This document shows positions 47,153 to 60,566 of a stretch of DNA of 64,000 bases, piece after piece. The notes under the pieces are model-generated. The model was not told the DNA's origin and searched no databases. It saw only the letters and a program-made list of their open reading frames with translations. The position numbers and the translations under genes are program-made. This stretch comes from Nothopassalora personata (lineage: Eukaryota > Ascomycota > Dothideomycetes > Mycosphaerellales > Mycosphaerellaceae), in the NCBI GenBank assembly GCA_033816765.1, contig CM066294.1, positions 1,488,001-1,552,000 of the forward strand. Reading direction: 5' to 3'. Each line of letters begins with the position of its first letter. The first letter of the stretch is position 1.

Positions 47153-47861
47153 ATGTCTCGCGGCGTCGTCCAACGGTTGCTTCTTGTTTCATGCATTACG
47201 TTAACGGCCTGGCGTTCTGCGTAGACGGACACAGGTATTTGGGCAGTCGCGCTTGTGACACTGCCAGGCGATGGCGTTCAAAAGAGGCTTTCACTGATCG
47301 ATGTCAACAGTATGGGAATGCATCAGCTCCGGAATGAGCAAATGAGAGCTGCACGCGCAGCGAAATAGACTGCTGTGCGAGATAGAAACGGAATGAGAAT
47401 GTTTTGTGTTACTTCTTTTGTCATCATATCGATTGAGGTGATTACTGGAGGCTGACACAGTACACACTATCTTCCTCGCTGCAAGATGTTGAATGCCTCA
47501 GGCAGCTAGTGCTTAGGTTTATGCGCTAAATTTACCGCCGGGACGACATCAGCATCATCAAATTGAGTCGGGCGACAACTGACAGGTGATGCCTAGGTAG
47601 CATGAAAATGATCAGGAATTCTACGGCGATGCATCGCTCGCTGATGACTCCAGACTGCGCATTTCGTGGATGTCATTTTCGGTACGGTCTTTTGCCGATC
47701 ATCTCCTGAGGTTGTGATGAGTTTGGGCACAACCCGTCCAGCATGAGCAGACACAACGATCACTACTGCTGCCAATGAACGGTATGGCTACGATGACACT
47801 GCTGACACGCAGCACCGAACATCACTCCGTCATCAAGCCTGCTTAACTCTCCCAAAGTCAC
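47153..47861. other. Intergenic region, 3' sides of DBP2 and the next gene
   Basis: 709 bp between two convergent genes. I see no gene or RNA here. It presumably holds both 3' untranslated regions. Confidence 0.5.
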
Positions 47862-48371
47862 TCATTGAACGACACATTTCTTCCCCCAACCATTGAACTT
47901 CCCCCCCTTAACCCCCTCTCCCTTCTTCCTACCTTCGAACACAAACCTCTCCGCATCCATCCCCTCCATAGGATTACGATCGTACACCACCACATCCATC
48001 ACCTGCTCCCTCCCTCCTGCCAGCACACTACTCTCCTCGATCCACTCTATGACATCCTCAAAGTCCATGGTTGGGGACGACGCACCATCATTATGCACAT
48101 ACCAATACTCGCCCCCTCTGACAGGCATGACCTGCTCCAGCACACCCTGTACAGCGTCCCTAGCGGATTCGTCCAAAGCTGTGATGGTAATGGTCTCCCA
48201 CGAACGATCTGTGTGGAAGCGAGCACGGAAGATGAGGCCGCCGATCCAGCGATCTGAATCGGTGAGGATGGCGTCTGGGGCTTCTGAGCGGCGTTTGGCG
48301 TTTTTGCCGTGCATGCGCGTAGTTTTGACGGAGTTGAGGTCTTCGTGCGAGGGGTTTGGTCGGTTTGGCAT
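47862..48371 (-). CDS. Small hypothetical protein
   Basis: An uninterrupted 169-residue frame, starting MPNRPNPSHEDLNSV and ending WGKKCVVQ. Codon use and composition look like a real gene: conserved-looking segments SDRWIGGLIFRARFHT, ETITITALDESARDAVQGVL, EYWYVHNDG and FEDVIEWIEES. A basic N-terminus is followed by an alpha/beta-looking core. No signal peptide or membrane segment, and no family that I recognise. Convergent with DBP2. The start is the first Met of the frame. Confidence 0.65.
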   Translation of the reverse strand: MPNRPNPSHEDLNSVKTTRMHGKNAKRRSEAPDAILTDSDRWIGGLIFRARFHTDRSWETITITALDESARDAVQGVLEQVMPVRGGEYWYVHNDGASSPTMDFEDVIEWIEESSVLAGGREQVMDVVVYDRNPMEGMDAERFVFEGRKKGEGVKGGKFNGWGKKCVVQ

Positions 48372-51300
48372 GGTTGGTCTCTAGTCGCAAATGGGTCCTC
48401 CTTGTGATGGGGTCATCGTGAGGCAGAGAGCGATGTTGTGTGATCATTCCATGTTTGCTGAGGGCATCAACGGCCACTGGCGATTGCTCGAGATCTCATA
48501 CAGAACCCGAATCAAACAAATGTCCTAAGTCCCGAACAATCATCCTTCAGCAGCAACACGCCAACAACTGACGGCAACCCTCGTTGTTTGGTCTAGAAGA
48601 TTGTCGCGCAGTCATGTTACTTACCATCGTCGTTGCATTCGCTGGGGTCCCATAAATCAACGAGCAGGGTGAATGCTAGCAAGCTTCTTTGGACGCTTCT
48701 CCAACAATCCAACATCTTCATCTCACATGGCCAGCAAAAATGCAAAGAGCGCTCATATTCCGTTTCCAAAACTCCAGGCACTCCTCGAAGACGGATGACG
48801 GCCCTCTTCGGGAACTCTTCTTCCACTACCGCCCTCGCAGTAACAGGAACTTCCAAAACCGCGTCCTCTTCTCCTCGAATAAGGACCTAAGAAGCACAAC
48901 AGAGGGCTATCTCAACACCGTCACACCACCAGTGACGTAGAGAGTCTGGTACCGGGTTGCTCGCCCTTCCGGTCAGGGCGTTATGAGCATGGAAGAGATC
49001 ACGTCGTATATTCGAGATCACACAGTGCTGGGAAGTAATAGTGTAAGTGCGATGGATGTCGTGGTTCGGGATGTGCCTCCTATTCAGAAGTCCACGTCGA
49101 AGTGTCGAGAGCATGCTACAGGAACAAGAGGTCCAGGTGGGCTGGTTGAGGAGACTGAGAGCAAAATGTATTGTTCAGTAGACTGCCATACGATGACTGG
49201 CCTAGGTTGCCTCCAGGCTGGTCGTACATCTGACCTTTGTCGCTTGAATCAAGCATCAGAAGGCTTTGATAGGATTAACGTTGTGGTACGAACTCGTGCT
49301 CTTCGACTTTCCTCCATAGCTATCCTCCGAGACAAGTCCGGTGACATCAAAGCTCATGCTGTTCTCTTTATAGCACAGACCCAGGCGCTGTATCCTGTTC
49401 AGCATTTCTTTCTCATCCCAGAGGAATGGGACCACTAGATTTTCCGGTGCTGGACGCTAGTCACGCGCGTTTTGGATTGTTGGAAGAGCCGTCAATGTAG
49501 CATTGTGGGAGGCAGGTCTGCGAAGCTTTGATGGATTATATCGACCGTGGAAAGTCTTAGCACATGCATGAGTCAGCCTCGACCCGTTTCACTCTTCGAG
49601 GAGCCTTCATCTCGATGCTGGCTGGACATGGTCACAGTCTTCCACGTTCTGGATGGAGCTGCGATAAACTGTGGACGCTCGGCCAAGCCATGGAAGATCA
49701 TCGCCCGACCTGTGCAGCTGTACGATTAAGTCAACGACTGTCCTTGATGGGTTTTGTTCGATGGACTGCTTCGAGGTTCTCTGGGTCTAGACTTGGGACA
49801 TGGTACGAGGCAAGAGTGCTATCGTATCGTTTTTTTGTCCCTGCTCACGGGAAGTCAGCCTGCATTGCGAATTGCTGGATGCTGTCGTTGCGAATGCATG
49901 AATCGGCATGCTGCATCGTGCAATTGAGCTTGTCGATGCTACTTGTGCGGTCAGCGCCTGCGCGTGTACGAGTTGTAGCTGTACTGGTCGTTCTCATGCT
50001 TTCCCCTTCGTTATCTTTGCCCTTGGCGCTGATCATCTCTTGCTTCTGCCTTCAGTCTTGTCCTAGTCATGACACAGCAAAGCAGCGTTGGCGTTGCTTC
50101 CTGATTGAGGATGTTGAGCGTACGACAAATTATGCAGTACCCGAAAGTGCTGCCAGAAGGCATTTATCTGTCATTCCGCATATATGAGAATGAACAGGCA
50201 AGTAGAATGGGAACGTGCTGAGCTTGCCGTTGTGTCACGGCATGCCATCGGGAGAGCTTATGCTTCTTCAGCTGCATTGATTAATCTTGATATGTTGGGC
50301 CTGATAGCTGTAGCGCGAGGGTACCTGATGTGGGATGGGCTGCGGATTGCTGAACAATGTATACGTTGGTGGATGCGTCACATCTTCAAGACCAAGTGGA
50401 CCTTAGCGTGATGCTGCTCAATCGTGTAGGGTAGGGAGTTGGTCCTGTAACAGGACATCATGATTCTCTTCAGCTTAGTGATGACGATACATACTGCTGG
50501 GAAATGAGCATCATTGCAAGCGGATCTGAATTCGGCTGCCATGCAGCTGGATTGTTCGGGAGCATATGAACGAACTCCTTGCTGACCGCCACAAGTTGTA
50601 GTAGAAGCATCAGCGATACCGCGGCTCGATGCAGTGCAGGTCATCATATGGATGCTGATTGTAGCAAGTTCAGGACCGTGGTATGCGCAAGAGGAGAGGT
50701 AGGAGCTTCTCCGCTGTACCACTCTGCTGGACACTGAGCAAGGGAACAAGGCAGAGCGTGTCCGCCTACATTACTGACCCAGAAGACCTCATCGAAGCTT
50801 CAAACCCTGATGGCCTCTCGCCATCATTGATGGTTCAGCCATTCACTGTACCAGGGTCTCTGCCTGGAATCGAGCATTTGCAAAATAATCGTGCCGTAGC
50901 CGCAAAATGGATTCCTTCCACAGCTGCACGCCTACTGTAGATGATCACTGTTGGTGAGATCTCTCTAATATGAAGATGTCGTCTGGCGTGGTTATCCCAC
51001 GCTCGACTTGCTGCTGGCGAAGCGCATGTACTGCAGCCTCTGTGCCTGCTGCGCCGGTTTCTTCATGGCCGAAGCATCAATGCTAACATCACAGGCTTCA
51101 AGTAGTGAACTCTCAGTATCTCATGTGCTGCAGGGATGTGATGGTGCTTCAACACTGTCATCATTATCGCTTACCAACCAGATGACTCCTTTCGGGCATG
51201 TTGCCGATCATTAGCAGGGAGATGTTGCTGCCAGTGCGCAGAGCTCAAGGCTACCGCGAACCGGATTACGGTTGGAATAATTGCATTCGTGGAAGGATTA

Positions 51301-54300
51301 GCGTGCACGGTCGATCCAGAGTCCAGACCTCAAATTCGACCTAACATGCTCCGAGTCCTTCTGGTCACGGTATGGTCTGGGCGTCACATGCACTCGGCCA
51401 CTGACCACAGATGGCACTCGCCGCTGGCCATTGTAACAGCTCATGAAGGATCCTTGCTGCGAGCAGATGTGCTGTACCAGTTGTTGATATGGACGACCGA
51501 ACGCCGGAAGCTCATCGGTCAGCGCAACTCAGAGAAACTGGTTGTGCTTTGGTATCGTCCCGATTCAATGCCCTCACTTCCCTGCACCTCAATGAGTGCA
51601 GGATTTTGGTACCGCCTGCACATTCTGTTCTGCTGCATGTGTGCAACGATTCAACAGTGGAGTAGTGATAACAGTGCTGCAGTCTGGAGCATCTACAGTA
51701 TGCCTGAAGCACCATGCCCTTCCTAGAAGCAGCTAGCCCATCCGGCTCGGCGCCTAGCAAAGTCTCGTGTCCACAATTGCCGACGCTTCTTAGCTATCCG
51801 GAGGTTTGTTATCACCAAAGAGCAATGTTGTAGGAGCAGTAATGATCGCATATGGCTGCGCCCAGGAGAAGGAAAAGCATCATCGTCCAAATACAGTCTC
51901 CTGGAGATCGATGCAGGCATTGTCCAAAAGCGGCGCGTCAAGATCTGCTTGCGGGGTATGTCATGACTGTGATGATGTCGAGAATGGCTCCTGCACGGGC
52001 AGCTCGTAGGGGTCCGGGTTGAGCAGCTGCAGCCGGACGAACATGCAGTTTTCAGGGACTGCGGTGACCACTTGCTGGAAACAGCAGGTGTGGCAACGCT
52101 GGCGTTGTTCTTCTTGAGTCGTGCTCGTGGGGACACAGATGCTTGTTCATCCTGCAAATAGGACGGACGCTATTGCTAGCTGTAAAGTCTCGAAGCAACC
52201 ACATCCTGACACAGCACTTACCAGCTAAACGGAGTGTTTAACGTGCTTCACAGCGCTCCGGCACCCGGCACGGATTCTAGCGGCATTCCTGACGATGCCG
52301 TCGTCGTGGATGGAGGATGGCGATAGTGAGACGTACCCCGTGTCTCAGTGTCTGTGTGGTAGTCCTGCCTCGCCGGCCGTTGTAGACGCCTACCTTCCTC
52401 ATTCAGCACTTGGCGCTCACCATATGCAGGCATCTTGCTCAAATGTCATCTCGAGACTTCTGCTGTGGCTTCCATGAGCCAAAGGTTCTAAGATCGTCAT
52501 GTCTCTTCGACCCAACAGCGTGGAAGGCCCGAAAGAGTATCTCTTATCACACTTGACGCTGACCTCGATGCTGGTTCCTAGCCCATCCGTGCTAACGCAG
52601 AACTCATCGACCATGGTTCTGAAGTTGGAGCACATCGCTCTCCCAACAAGCAAGCTCGGCTTTGCCGCAATTGACTTTGTCGATCGGAAAGGCGTGGATC
52701 CTCAGTCGGATCGGAACAACGCTCTGCTGCAAGCCACCACTGCAACCATCCCACGGGAAATGCGGCTACGACCAACAGCTCATGGATCCTTCGATGCTGC
52801 CGCTGCACGGCGGAAACATTTTTATCACGTTTGTCGAATGTGTGCCAGGCATGTGTTGAAGTGAGTACAGCTGTTGCTTCGACTCCAATCTCCGCGGCGC
52901 CATCTTCTCAGCAGGGACGTGTCTCACCCAGCCGAACAGAAGATCCAACGATCGTGCTCATAGATGGCTCAGCCAATCAGTTGTTTTGGGAGCGCCCGCG
53001 AGATGCCTCGTCAAACTGCATACCGCCTACTGTTCGAATGCCGTACTGCGGAGACTAAGGAGTGGAACGCATCAGGCACGAATGCATCAGTACGCGCGCC
53101 GTGAGCGCTAATGAAATGCAAGATGTCGTCGCGTCTGCGAGCGACCTCGTCAAGGACATGCGCGTTGGTGGGGAAGAGGCAAGCAGTCCGATGCGGAATG
53201 TCCACGGGTGTGAGAGCAATCCTTCTCGCTGTGTGTACCGAGAGATACGCGGATGAAGCCCTCAACTCGCAGCATGCCCCACCAAAGAGAGGACGTCGAC
53301 ATAAGAAACAACGCGATCTGCGGCCATGCGGCGCTATGGGATGGCCGAGCTGAGTTTGGAACGCGATGTGCAAAGAAAGCATCAAGTTTGTGTCACTGCA
53401 CAAAAGCTCCCACCATCCTGACGTGACCAGATCGATATACCTTACCTCAGTCATGGTACCGTGCAACCATGAAAAGCGTGGCGACGACCACGGAACCGCG
53501 GCAATGCAATGCGCAAAGCCGCATGGCTCCACCGAGTTCACGCCGTGTCATGGCTCCCGCTGCGCAACTGAGACCTTCACATGCACAAGAGACGCCAAGA
53601 TAGGTGGCATTTTGACAGCAGTGCAGTAGCCGAAGCAGATACCTGTCAAGGATTATAGACAATCGCGATGTGGAGGGTCGGAGTCCTGTAGCAGCGGCCT
53701 TCCGCGTCAATGGCGACAGCTGACCAAACCTCCTGTCTCACAGTGAGGACAAGGCCCGGCGTAATCTCGATCATCGCAGAGGCGAAATATCGCATCCTCA
53801 ACTTGATGCGCCTCTTGTGGTCATGCGCGAGGCGTGCCGATACTCACACGACACGACGGAGGCCATCACGACCAATAACAAATAGATACAGATCGAAGAC
53901 TGAAATTGAATTACGTAGAGTCACCCGCACAGCTGCATGGCGGCGAATGTGCTTCCTGTCCGCCCGGAAAGAGGTGCCGATGCGGGCTATGCGAGCGTGC
54001 TATTTGCTATGCGACCTCGTATCATGGCCATTGGCTGTGCCGCCGCCAGATTCGCGGGTCTTCAAGTAATTGGAGCGCTGCAGCAAGCACCCCTGGCGTT
54101 GTGCAGGCCTGCTTGACCGCCTATCATCATGGTGTTGCGACGCAGCTGGCAGCACGTGAAGCATAGTCATCTTGGGGCGACCTCGTCGCGACATGTCGCC
54201 CGCCGCTCATCCGAAGGCTGCAGCATGGGTGGATAACGCAATGCGACCCTGTGATGGTTGAGAGGTGAAAGCCGCGGGACGATGCAGGCAAGAGTGAATC

Positions 54301-54400
54301 GTCAAGTGAGTCGTCGAGTGAACTGAGTTCGTAGATGCGTTCATCATCCCGTCTTCTCGTGGTCCAAGCGCCGCTGCGGGGGCGCTTGACTATTCAAGGT
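48372..54400. other. About 6 kb without a convincing gene
   Basis: Normal base composition (not RIPed) and many short frames on both strands (up to 207 codons at 49564-50187 and 176 at 53541-53011), but none has family motifs, biased codon use or convincing splice sites. I found no tRNA or rRNA by eye. It may be the long regulatory upstream region of the Con7-type gene, or contain noncoding transcripts. Confidence 0.5.
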
Positions 54401-55993
54401 TGAGTTTGCTCGGTCACACCTTCTTCCACTTGCACCAGACCACTCCGAGCATAGCTTGATCTCAAATCTCCATCAGCCTCATCTCCAAACGCGGCTGCGT
54501 TTGTGCTCGAGATCCAGCGGCCAGTGCCAGAGAGGCCAAGCAAGCCCACCACCCAGGCATCGCCGCCGCCGCCGCCGCCACATCACTGTCACCGCGCAGT
54601 GCGACAGCGCGCGGCGCGTCTGCAGACTTTTCACGCAGCAGCGCGGGCGGAACTGCAGCTGCACCTCCGTCACCTCGACGCGTGCCCGCCTCCTCGATAG
54701 GTGCAAGAGGATTGTTCCCACGCCCCGCCAGCAGTCCTGTTAAGAACTGCCGTTTGGAACCTAGCGAGCACTCTTTGCTGCACAGCTGTTAGCGCTCCCG
54801 CGGCCGACGCAGCACCAGCACTCCTCCGCCACGAGAGACGATCCGGATCAGTCGCGAATCCAAAACACAGCAACAGCGGCGCAGAGAGCAACAAAGTCCC
54901 TCTGCAACCAAGACCGTGCACGCTTCGTCGTCAGCTTCGTCATCACGGGGTTCAGCCGGCCATTCGCCGCTGCCGCAAGGCCGTCATTTGTCGGCCACGG
55001 GCGTTGTGACGGCAGATTACTCGCTGGCGACCGCCAAGCACACCGAGCGACCGTGCGTTGTCGTCTCCGTCCACGCAGCGCTTCTCTTAGGGAGTGCAGC
55101 GAAACCTTAATTTGCTCGTGTGTGTGTGAGCAGCGCTGCCGACGCTCCAACCGAGACAGCACACGCAACACCGCGAGGCAACCATCGTCCGAGCTGCTGC
55201 GACCCTCGCCAAAGCTCTCTCGCATCTACTGCCTCTGACCCTGTGTTGGCTCGTGATCCCGGCTCGCCGTCACCAGCGGCACCACTGTTCACGCCCACCC
55301 TCCCATCCTGCAGGCTCGTGAAAGTCTCTCGCGAGCTTGCCTCGTTTCGACTCCCGTTCGGCAGCTAACGACGATCGACAAGGCCGGCACAATTACCTCA
55401 CCAAAGGTGCTTGTACCAGCTGTATCGATCGCCGCGCGAACTGGAATTCCACGCTATTCTCAGGGCAGCCGCCACGATACGCTGCTACAAAGCGCACTAT
55501 TCTCCTTCTTCCTAGCACGCTCTGCTTTGTGCCCAAAACACGCCGGCCTTCCCGCTACTTGTCTAGGCTGCATCTCTTTGGAAATCTACTTCGCCGGAAA
55601 TTCGGTTCGGGCAAAGCTTCTCCCAGACCTGGCCCGCGCCTGTGTTGACTTGGATCCGGACACGCTAGAGCCATCGGTGGAGCTTGCCTCTGCCAGCTGC
55701 AAGACATCCGCGCTCCAGGGACCGAGGGCCACGCTATCGCTTCTGCAAAACAACCGCGTTTCTCCGGCCCTCCTTCAGCGGGCACTTGTACTCGACGGCG
55801 CGCTGTCAGCGGGCTTTGTTTGGACCCATCGGCGCTGCAACGCAGGCACACCGCTCGTGGACGTATCGCTTGTGGGCATAGCATGACCAAAGGCTACAAC
55901 ACGCCATCGACACAGACGAACGCCAATACCAACGACGGCACTCTAAGCGCAATACTCCCATTGCAACTGCACCAAGGCCATTGTCTGCAGTCA
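54401..55993 (+). promoter_or_regulatory. Probable promoter and long 5' leader of the Con7-type gene
   Basis: 1.6 kb, rich in C/T tracts and short upstream ATGs, with a (CGC)n run at 54562-54580. The coding frame is already open from 55820, with two further in-frame Met codons (55820 and 55883). A CTGCAG just before the chosen start could be a splice acceptor of a leader intron. Confidence 0.4.
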
Positions 55994-57529
55994 ATGGATG
56001 GTAGAAAGCCGAACTATCCGCAGTCAGGTTTGGATTCACCATACGCGTCTTACAACAGACATCAGTCTGAAGGGTCATCTGCAGATCAAGCGGCGGCTGT
56101 GCAATACCAGCAACCCCAAGATTACAAGTCTTCCAACTACTCCGCGTCGGCGACCCCAGACTCTAGCTACGGATTGCCGCAATCAGCGCGTTCAGGCAGC
56201 TTTCCAGAGTACATACAACGCTCTTACGGGGACGGCCAGCAGCAGGAACGATACCCTGCAGGCGCGCAGCAGGGCGGTATGGCGCAAACATCAAGTCCGT
56301 CCCTACCACTGGCCAATGGCCAAAACACCAGCAACGCGTCCAAGAACGCAGACTCTGACGATGAAGTACCAATAGATCCCTCCATTGCCCAATCGAGCCC
56401 GAGCTACCCTCCTCAACACAACTACTCGCCCTACCCACAACAACAGCAGCAACACGACATACCCCAGTACGCCGGCCAGCCGAGCATGCAGTACCAACGT
56501 CCCGAGTGGACAGGTCAGTACCCACAAACCATGGGCTACGGCCACTCTCCAGCAACGACAGGCGGCGCGGCCCCTAACATGGTCGCACACGCGATCCCAA
56601 GACCACCTGCGGTGGGTACCTACTATGGTGCGCCTCCTGTAGTGTATCCTAACGTTTCACAGGGCGGCCATCCGCTCTCTACTGTGTACTCGTTTGTGCC
56701 CATCCCGGGTGCGCAACAACACAAGCGTCCTAGGAGAAGGTATGAAGAGATCGAACGCATGTACAAGTGCGGATGGAATGGCTGCGAGAAAGCGTATGGC
56801 ACGCTCAACCACTTGAACGCACATGTGACGATGCAGTCGCATGGTACAAAGCGAACTCCAGAAGGTATGTTTACTCGCGTTTTATTCATCTGAACTTGTT
56901 TTAAGCTTGTTCGCGAGCCAAATTGACGTCCTTGTCGCGTTGTTTTGCGGGTGTGACTACCGATCGCATGGTCGATGTCCTTCGTGCGGGCGCTAAGCAC
57001 AAGGCTTATCCATGCTCCAACACCTAGCGTAGATTAGACTTACCACACGCTTGGATTCGCCCTGCATGCGCTGACTACTTGTAACAAACAGAGTTCAAAG
57101 AAATCCGCAAAGAGTGGAAGGCGAAGAAGAAGGAGGAAGAGAATCAGCGCAAAGCTGAAGAAGAACGCCAACGCCAAGAAGCTCAACGCTCCGGACAAGA
57201 CACGTCGCAGTCTCAAGGTCAGCCCGGCCAGTACGGGCAGCACATGATGCAACCTCAAATGGGCGGCCCTCAGCTTCCACCCATCGGCTACCAACCCGCT
57301 GGCGGTCAGCCAAACCAATACGCCCAAGCGCAGCAAGTTGACGGCGCTCAACAATACAGCAACAATAGTCAGATGTACGGCGCTCAAGGCTATCCTCAGA
57401 GCCCATATGGACAAGGTGGTCTCCCATACCAACAGCAACGTGCGTAAAGTTTTGCTCGTTCGCATGTCGTGTATGGGTATTGACCATCGTGTAGAGCATG
57501 AAGGCCAGAGTCAACAGTACCAGCAGTAA
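55994..57529 (+). CDS. con7: Con7-type C2H2 zinc finger transcription factor
   Basis: Exons 55994-56864, 57092-57439 and 57495-57529 give 417 residues. Con7 regulates morphogenesis and infection-structure genes in plant-pathogenic fungi and is widespread in Pezizomycotina; it acts in the nucleus. The N-terminal half is Gln/Tyr/Pro/Ser-rich. The single finger is Cys259, Cys264, His277 and His283 within YKCGWNGCEKAYGTLNHLNAH, followed by RKEWKAKKKEEENQRKAEEE, a basic/acidic helix. The C-terminus is Gln-rich, ending HEGQSQQYQQ. Intron 1 is GTATGT..AG (227 bp) and joins exactly at TPE|EFKEI. Intron 2 (GTGCGT..TAG, 55 bp) is my proposal; without it the protein stops at 57447. The start at 55994 (MDGRKPN) is chosen for resemblance to the family; 55883 or 55820 are alternatives. 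Confidence 0.85.
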
Positions 57530-58936
57530 TAACCAGCTCGCGATCTGGGGAGATTCGTATGAAAATTACTTCTGTCTAATGGTACCCTGCGGAGGATTTC
57601 GTATCAGCGCAACAGTTCTATGGCATTTGCATCTGCATCGCTAAGGGGCGGGCGATTCTGTTTTGAGGCGGAGATTGGTGTATGAGGTGTACAGTCGCGT
57701 GCGGAAGGATGCATATGCACGAACCTGATTTCATGGAGCCTTTGGAAGGCCTTTCCTAACGGCCGGTGATACCATACAAAGATCCTTCTTGCATTTGTCG
57801 CAGAGGCAGAAAGTTGAGGGAAGCCTTTTTGCTTTGCTCGGCGGGTTTCGCACACGAAGATCTCATCTAGATTCGCATTCAGCATATGCATTTGTCGAGA
57901 GGGCGGTATTCTGTTGTAGCGCAGAAGGCAAGGTAGAGGAATGAGAGACACTGCATGTACTTGTATCGTGGCTATAGGAACATACCATACCATAGCGAAC
58001 CGACCTTTCAAACCATTGAAGTTCCTACCTATCTTATCAGACTATCATTGTCTATCGCATACTACTTGTCTCCGTTCGAGTGCGGTCGCTGTGAAACAGT
58101 GGTTCGGCATTAAAATCGTTCAAACAAGCTCCAATCAATGTCCGTCCCACGAGCCATGAACTTGTATGATACCGGTTTGTACGCCAGCTCCACGCGGTGG
58201 GTCGCACCATGGATCGCTCCTAGCGGAATCTGTGAAGACTGCAATGCAACGGCAACTAATGTATGCGCTATAACCAAGTGCCGTGAAATAGAGTATGCAT
58301 AGTGCTTACGATCGGGTTGCACGACGCAAGCCTACAAACGTGTGGCACAGCAGGCGACAAGGCTTGATCGATGGGGAGTGGAAGCTAGTAGGAGCAGTGT
58401 CATCCTTGGGCGGAGGCACTACTGCTGCCAGACAACGCCAACGGCTCGCGAACTTAGCATCGCTTGTCGCAGCTTGTTACACAGCGTCTTTCTAGAAGCT
58501 TACGGTATGAGGCAATCAGGCCGCGCATGTACAGTATTGAGGTGGTGGTGCTCGTGCGAGACTCGCCATGCTGTGCTGTCAACGTCCACGTATTTCATCT
58601 TCAAGATGAGGTCATGAAATGAAGCCTTGCCACTCGGACAGCGAACCCAATACCTACCTGTGCTACTGTACAGTATAATTCATCCCAGTCCGCAAAGCGC
58701 GCCAAAGAAGCCTTATGCAAGTCACTTTCGCAGCCCAGGGATCGTGACTCCCGACATCCTCGTGGGATGTAGACGCCCGCTTGCAAGGTGACTGCCTGAC
58801 CACCGCGCTTACACCCAAACTCTGGCGGCAAACCCACGCGCAGCAGAACTTTTCGACTCCCCATGTCAGCACGCTACGTAGCGCGAGCGCAAATGCAAAT
58901 TTTTCCCCAGCAGGTCAAGGATGTGGTAGAAGGACG
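57530..58936. other. Intergenic region
   Basis: 1.4 kb with only short frames. I see no gene. The left part is presumably the 3' untranslated region of the Con7-type gene. Confidence 0.5.
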
Positions 58937-59227
58937 TCATGGTCTTGCACTGAATTGAATCTTGACGAGAGACTCTAGTGCATCGAGACGAGAGTCGGCT
59001 TCGATTTGTGCGTGCCAGGTGCGCGGTGCTCGGACGTCCATCATGCCTTTGCCTTGTGTCTTGCTGCCATAGTAGAAGCCTGCCCAGAAGCGTGGGATAA
59101 TGGAGCCGAACCGGGAGGTGTTAGCACGGCTGGCAACGACAACGTTGGGTAGGGGCCCTACCCAGAAGACTGGGATGGTGTACATCGAGACGTTGTTTTT
59201 CAACAAGTCTGAAAGGGAGAGCGACAT
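58937..59227 (-). CDS. Possible MAPEG-like small membrane protein or first exon
   Basis: 96-residue frame starting MSLSLSDLLKNNVSMYTIPV. The N-terminal KNNVSMYTIPVFWVGPLPNV and a later DVRAPRTWHAQIEADSRLDA recall fungal MAPEG (membrane-associated eicosanoid/glutathione metabolism) proteins, which have an N-terminal helix and an Asn/Arg-Pro-Arg motif after it. The remaining helices are not visible: the frame ends with IQFSARP and I could not find a good donor and acceptor for a further exon. It may be a truncated copy or a wrongly ended model. Confidence 0.35.
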   Translation of the reverse strand: MSLSLSDLLKNNVSMYTIPVFWVGPLPNVVVASRANTSRFGSIIPRFWAGFYYGSKTQGKGMMDVRAPRTWHAQIEADSRLDALESLVKIQFSARP

Positions 59228-59561
59228 GGCTGCTGCAGTCAGTCAACTATGTAGGAGATAGAGAGTCGAATATATCATCATATGAGCAAGATTTGTCAGG
59301 GCTGCGTCTGACTACATGCTCGAGGACCCGCTGTCAAGACTTTATAGCAGCACAGTTTCTATCCAGTAGGATTGACTCTCTGCCGAACGTGACAGTGTGC
59401 GACGAAGGGCATGATAGCAGCAGGATGGAACGAAGTTCGGGCGCGAAAGTCGCAGGAGCCCGATGGAGATCATGTCAGCTCGCCGCGTCTCCCACCACGA
59501 CATTGACGCGAACTCCAACACATCTCTTTCAATTCATATCAACACTCAGCACTCCACAGCA

Positions 59562-60566
59562 ATGTCCGACACCGAGGATATCCCCACCGCCCACTACAAT
59601 GACACCCACCGCGCCTATCTCCAGTCCCTCCTCGCCTGCCAGACCACAACCTACGAGCAATCCAAACCCATTCTCGCCGCAATCTTCACCGCCCACGACC
59701 GCCCAACCGCAGACAACGACATCACCCAAGAAGACTTCGACGCCTACATCTCCACACTTACCGACGCTCTCTCCCCCTTCGACCTCGAAATCCGCTCATC
59801 TCTCGACCAACACACCAAAGAACGAGTCTACGCCCTCGTCAATGTCGCCTCCGACGCAATGACACAGATGGCAACCGTCCACACGCCCGACGAGATCGCA
59901 TTCGTGAAGAGAGTCCTGGACGCCATGTTCGAGACGTACAACACAGAGCGCGCCGAAATCATGGCCATAACGAGTCTCCAAGCCTTGAAACACGCCAAAG
60001 TCGGCACATCAGATCGAAGCGAAAGCGGCAGCAACGGTACCGCAGCGCCGGGCGCAAAAGCCGCAGACCTAACCATGTCCCAAGCCGAACGGGTCCTCGA
60101 AGCAATGGTAGAAGAAGGCTGGTTCCACCTCTCACAGCGGGGATACTACTCCCTGTCGCAACGCGGGATCATGGAGCTCCGCAGCTGGCTCGTGGAGATG
60201 TACAACGACGACGGAGGCGAAGGTGAAGACGATGAGAGTGAGATTCAGCATATCAGGATCAAAGAGTGCGGAGCGTGTCGAGAGATTGTGACGGTGGGGC
60301 AGAGGTGTCCGAATTTACCGTGCAATACGAGGGTGCATAATGGGTGCTTGAGGAACTTTTTGAGAATTCATAGGGATCAGAAGTGTCCCGGGTGTGGGAC
60401 GGAGTGGAGGGATGCGCCGCCGGTGGGAGAGAAAGCGGCGAGGGCTGGAAATGGTGGAGGCCCAGTTGGGAGGAGGTCGACGAATGGGACGAGTGCTGGG
60501 AGGAGCAATGCTGTGACGAATGGGCACAGGGATGACGAGGATGAGGAGAGTGAGGATGAGTCATGA
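59562..60566 (+). CDS. NSE1: NSE1, SMC5/6 complex subunit with RING-like domain
   Basis: Single-exon 334-residue protein. Nse1 partners with Nse3 and Nse4 at the head side of the SMC5/6 complex and carries a variant RING with ubiquitin-ligase activity, needed for DNA repair in the nucleus. The N-terminal two thirds form winged-helix type domains ([20 protein letters not shown] and [20 protein letters not shown] are characteristic). The RING-like C4HC3 region runs from Cys236 to Cys278: Cys236, Cys239, Cys249 or Cys254, His259, Cys262, Cys275, Cys278. The C-terminus is a disordered Gly/Asn and acidic tail. An in-frame Met at 59463 would add 33 residues; the Met at 59562 (ACAGCAATGTCC) fits the family and context better. 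Convergent with RPS16. Confidence 0.92.
   Translation: MSDTEDIPTAHYNDTHRAYLQSLLACQTTTYEQSKPILAAIFTAHDRPTADNDITQEDFDAYISTLTDALSPFDLEIRSSLDQHTKERVYALVNVASDAMTQMATVHTPDEIAFVKRVLDAMFETYNTERAEIMAITSLQALKHAKVGTSDRSESGSNGTAAPGAKAADLTMSQAERVLEAMVEEGWFHLSQRGYYSLSQRGIMELRSWLVEMYNDDGGEGEDDESEIQHIRIKECGACREIVTVGQRCPNLPCNTRVHNGCLRNFLRIHRDQKCPGCGTEWRDAPPVGEKAARAGNGGGPVGRRSTNGTSAGRSNAVTNGHRDDEDEESEDES

Noticed and set aside
49564..50187. 207-codon plus-strand frame
   Set aside because: No motif, irregular composition, overlapped by other equally long frames; expected by chance in DNA with this base composition.
53011..53541. 176-codon minus-strand frame
   Set aside because: No recognisable domain, Cys/His/Arg scattered without pattern, and competing frames on the other strand.
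58600..58936. Possible second exon of the MAPEG-like frame
   Set aside because: No donor and acceptor pair restored a frame with the expected later helices.
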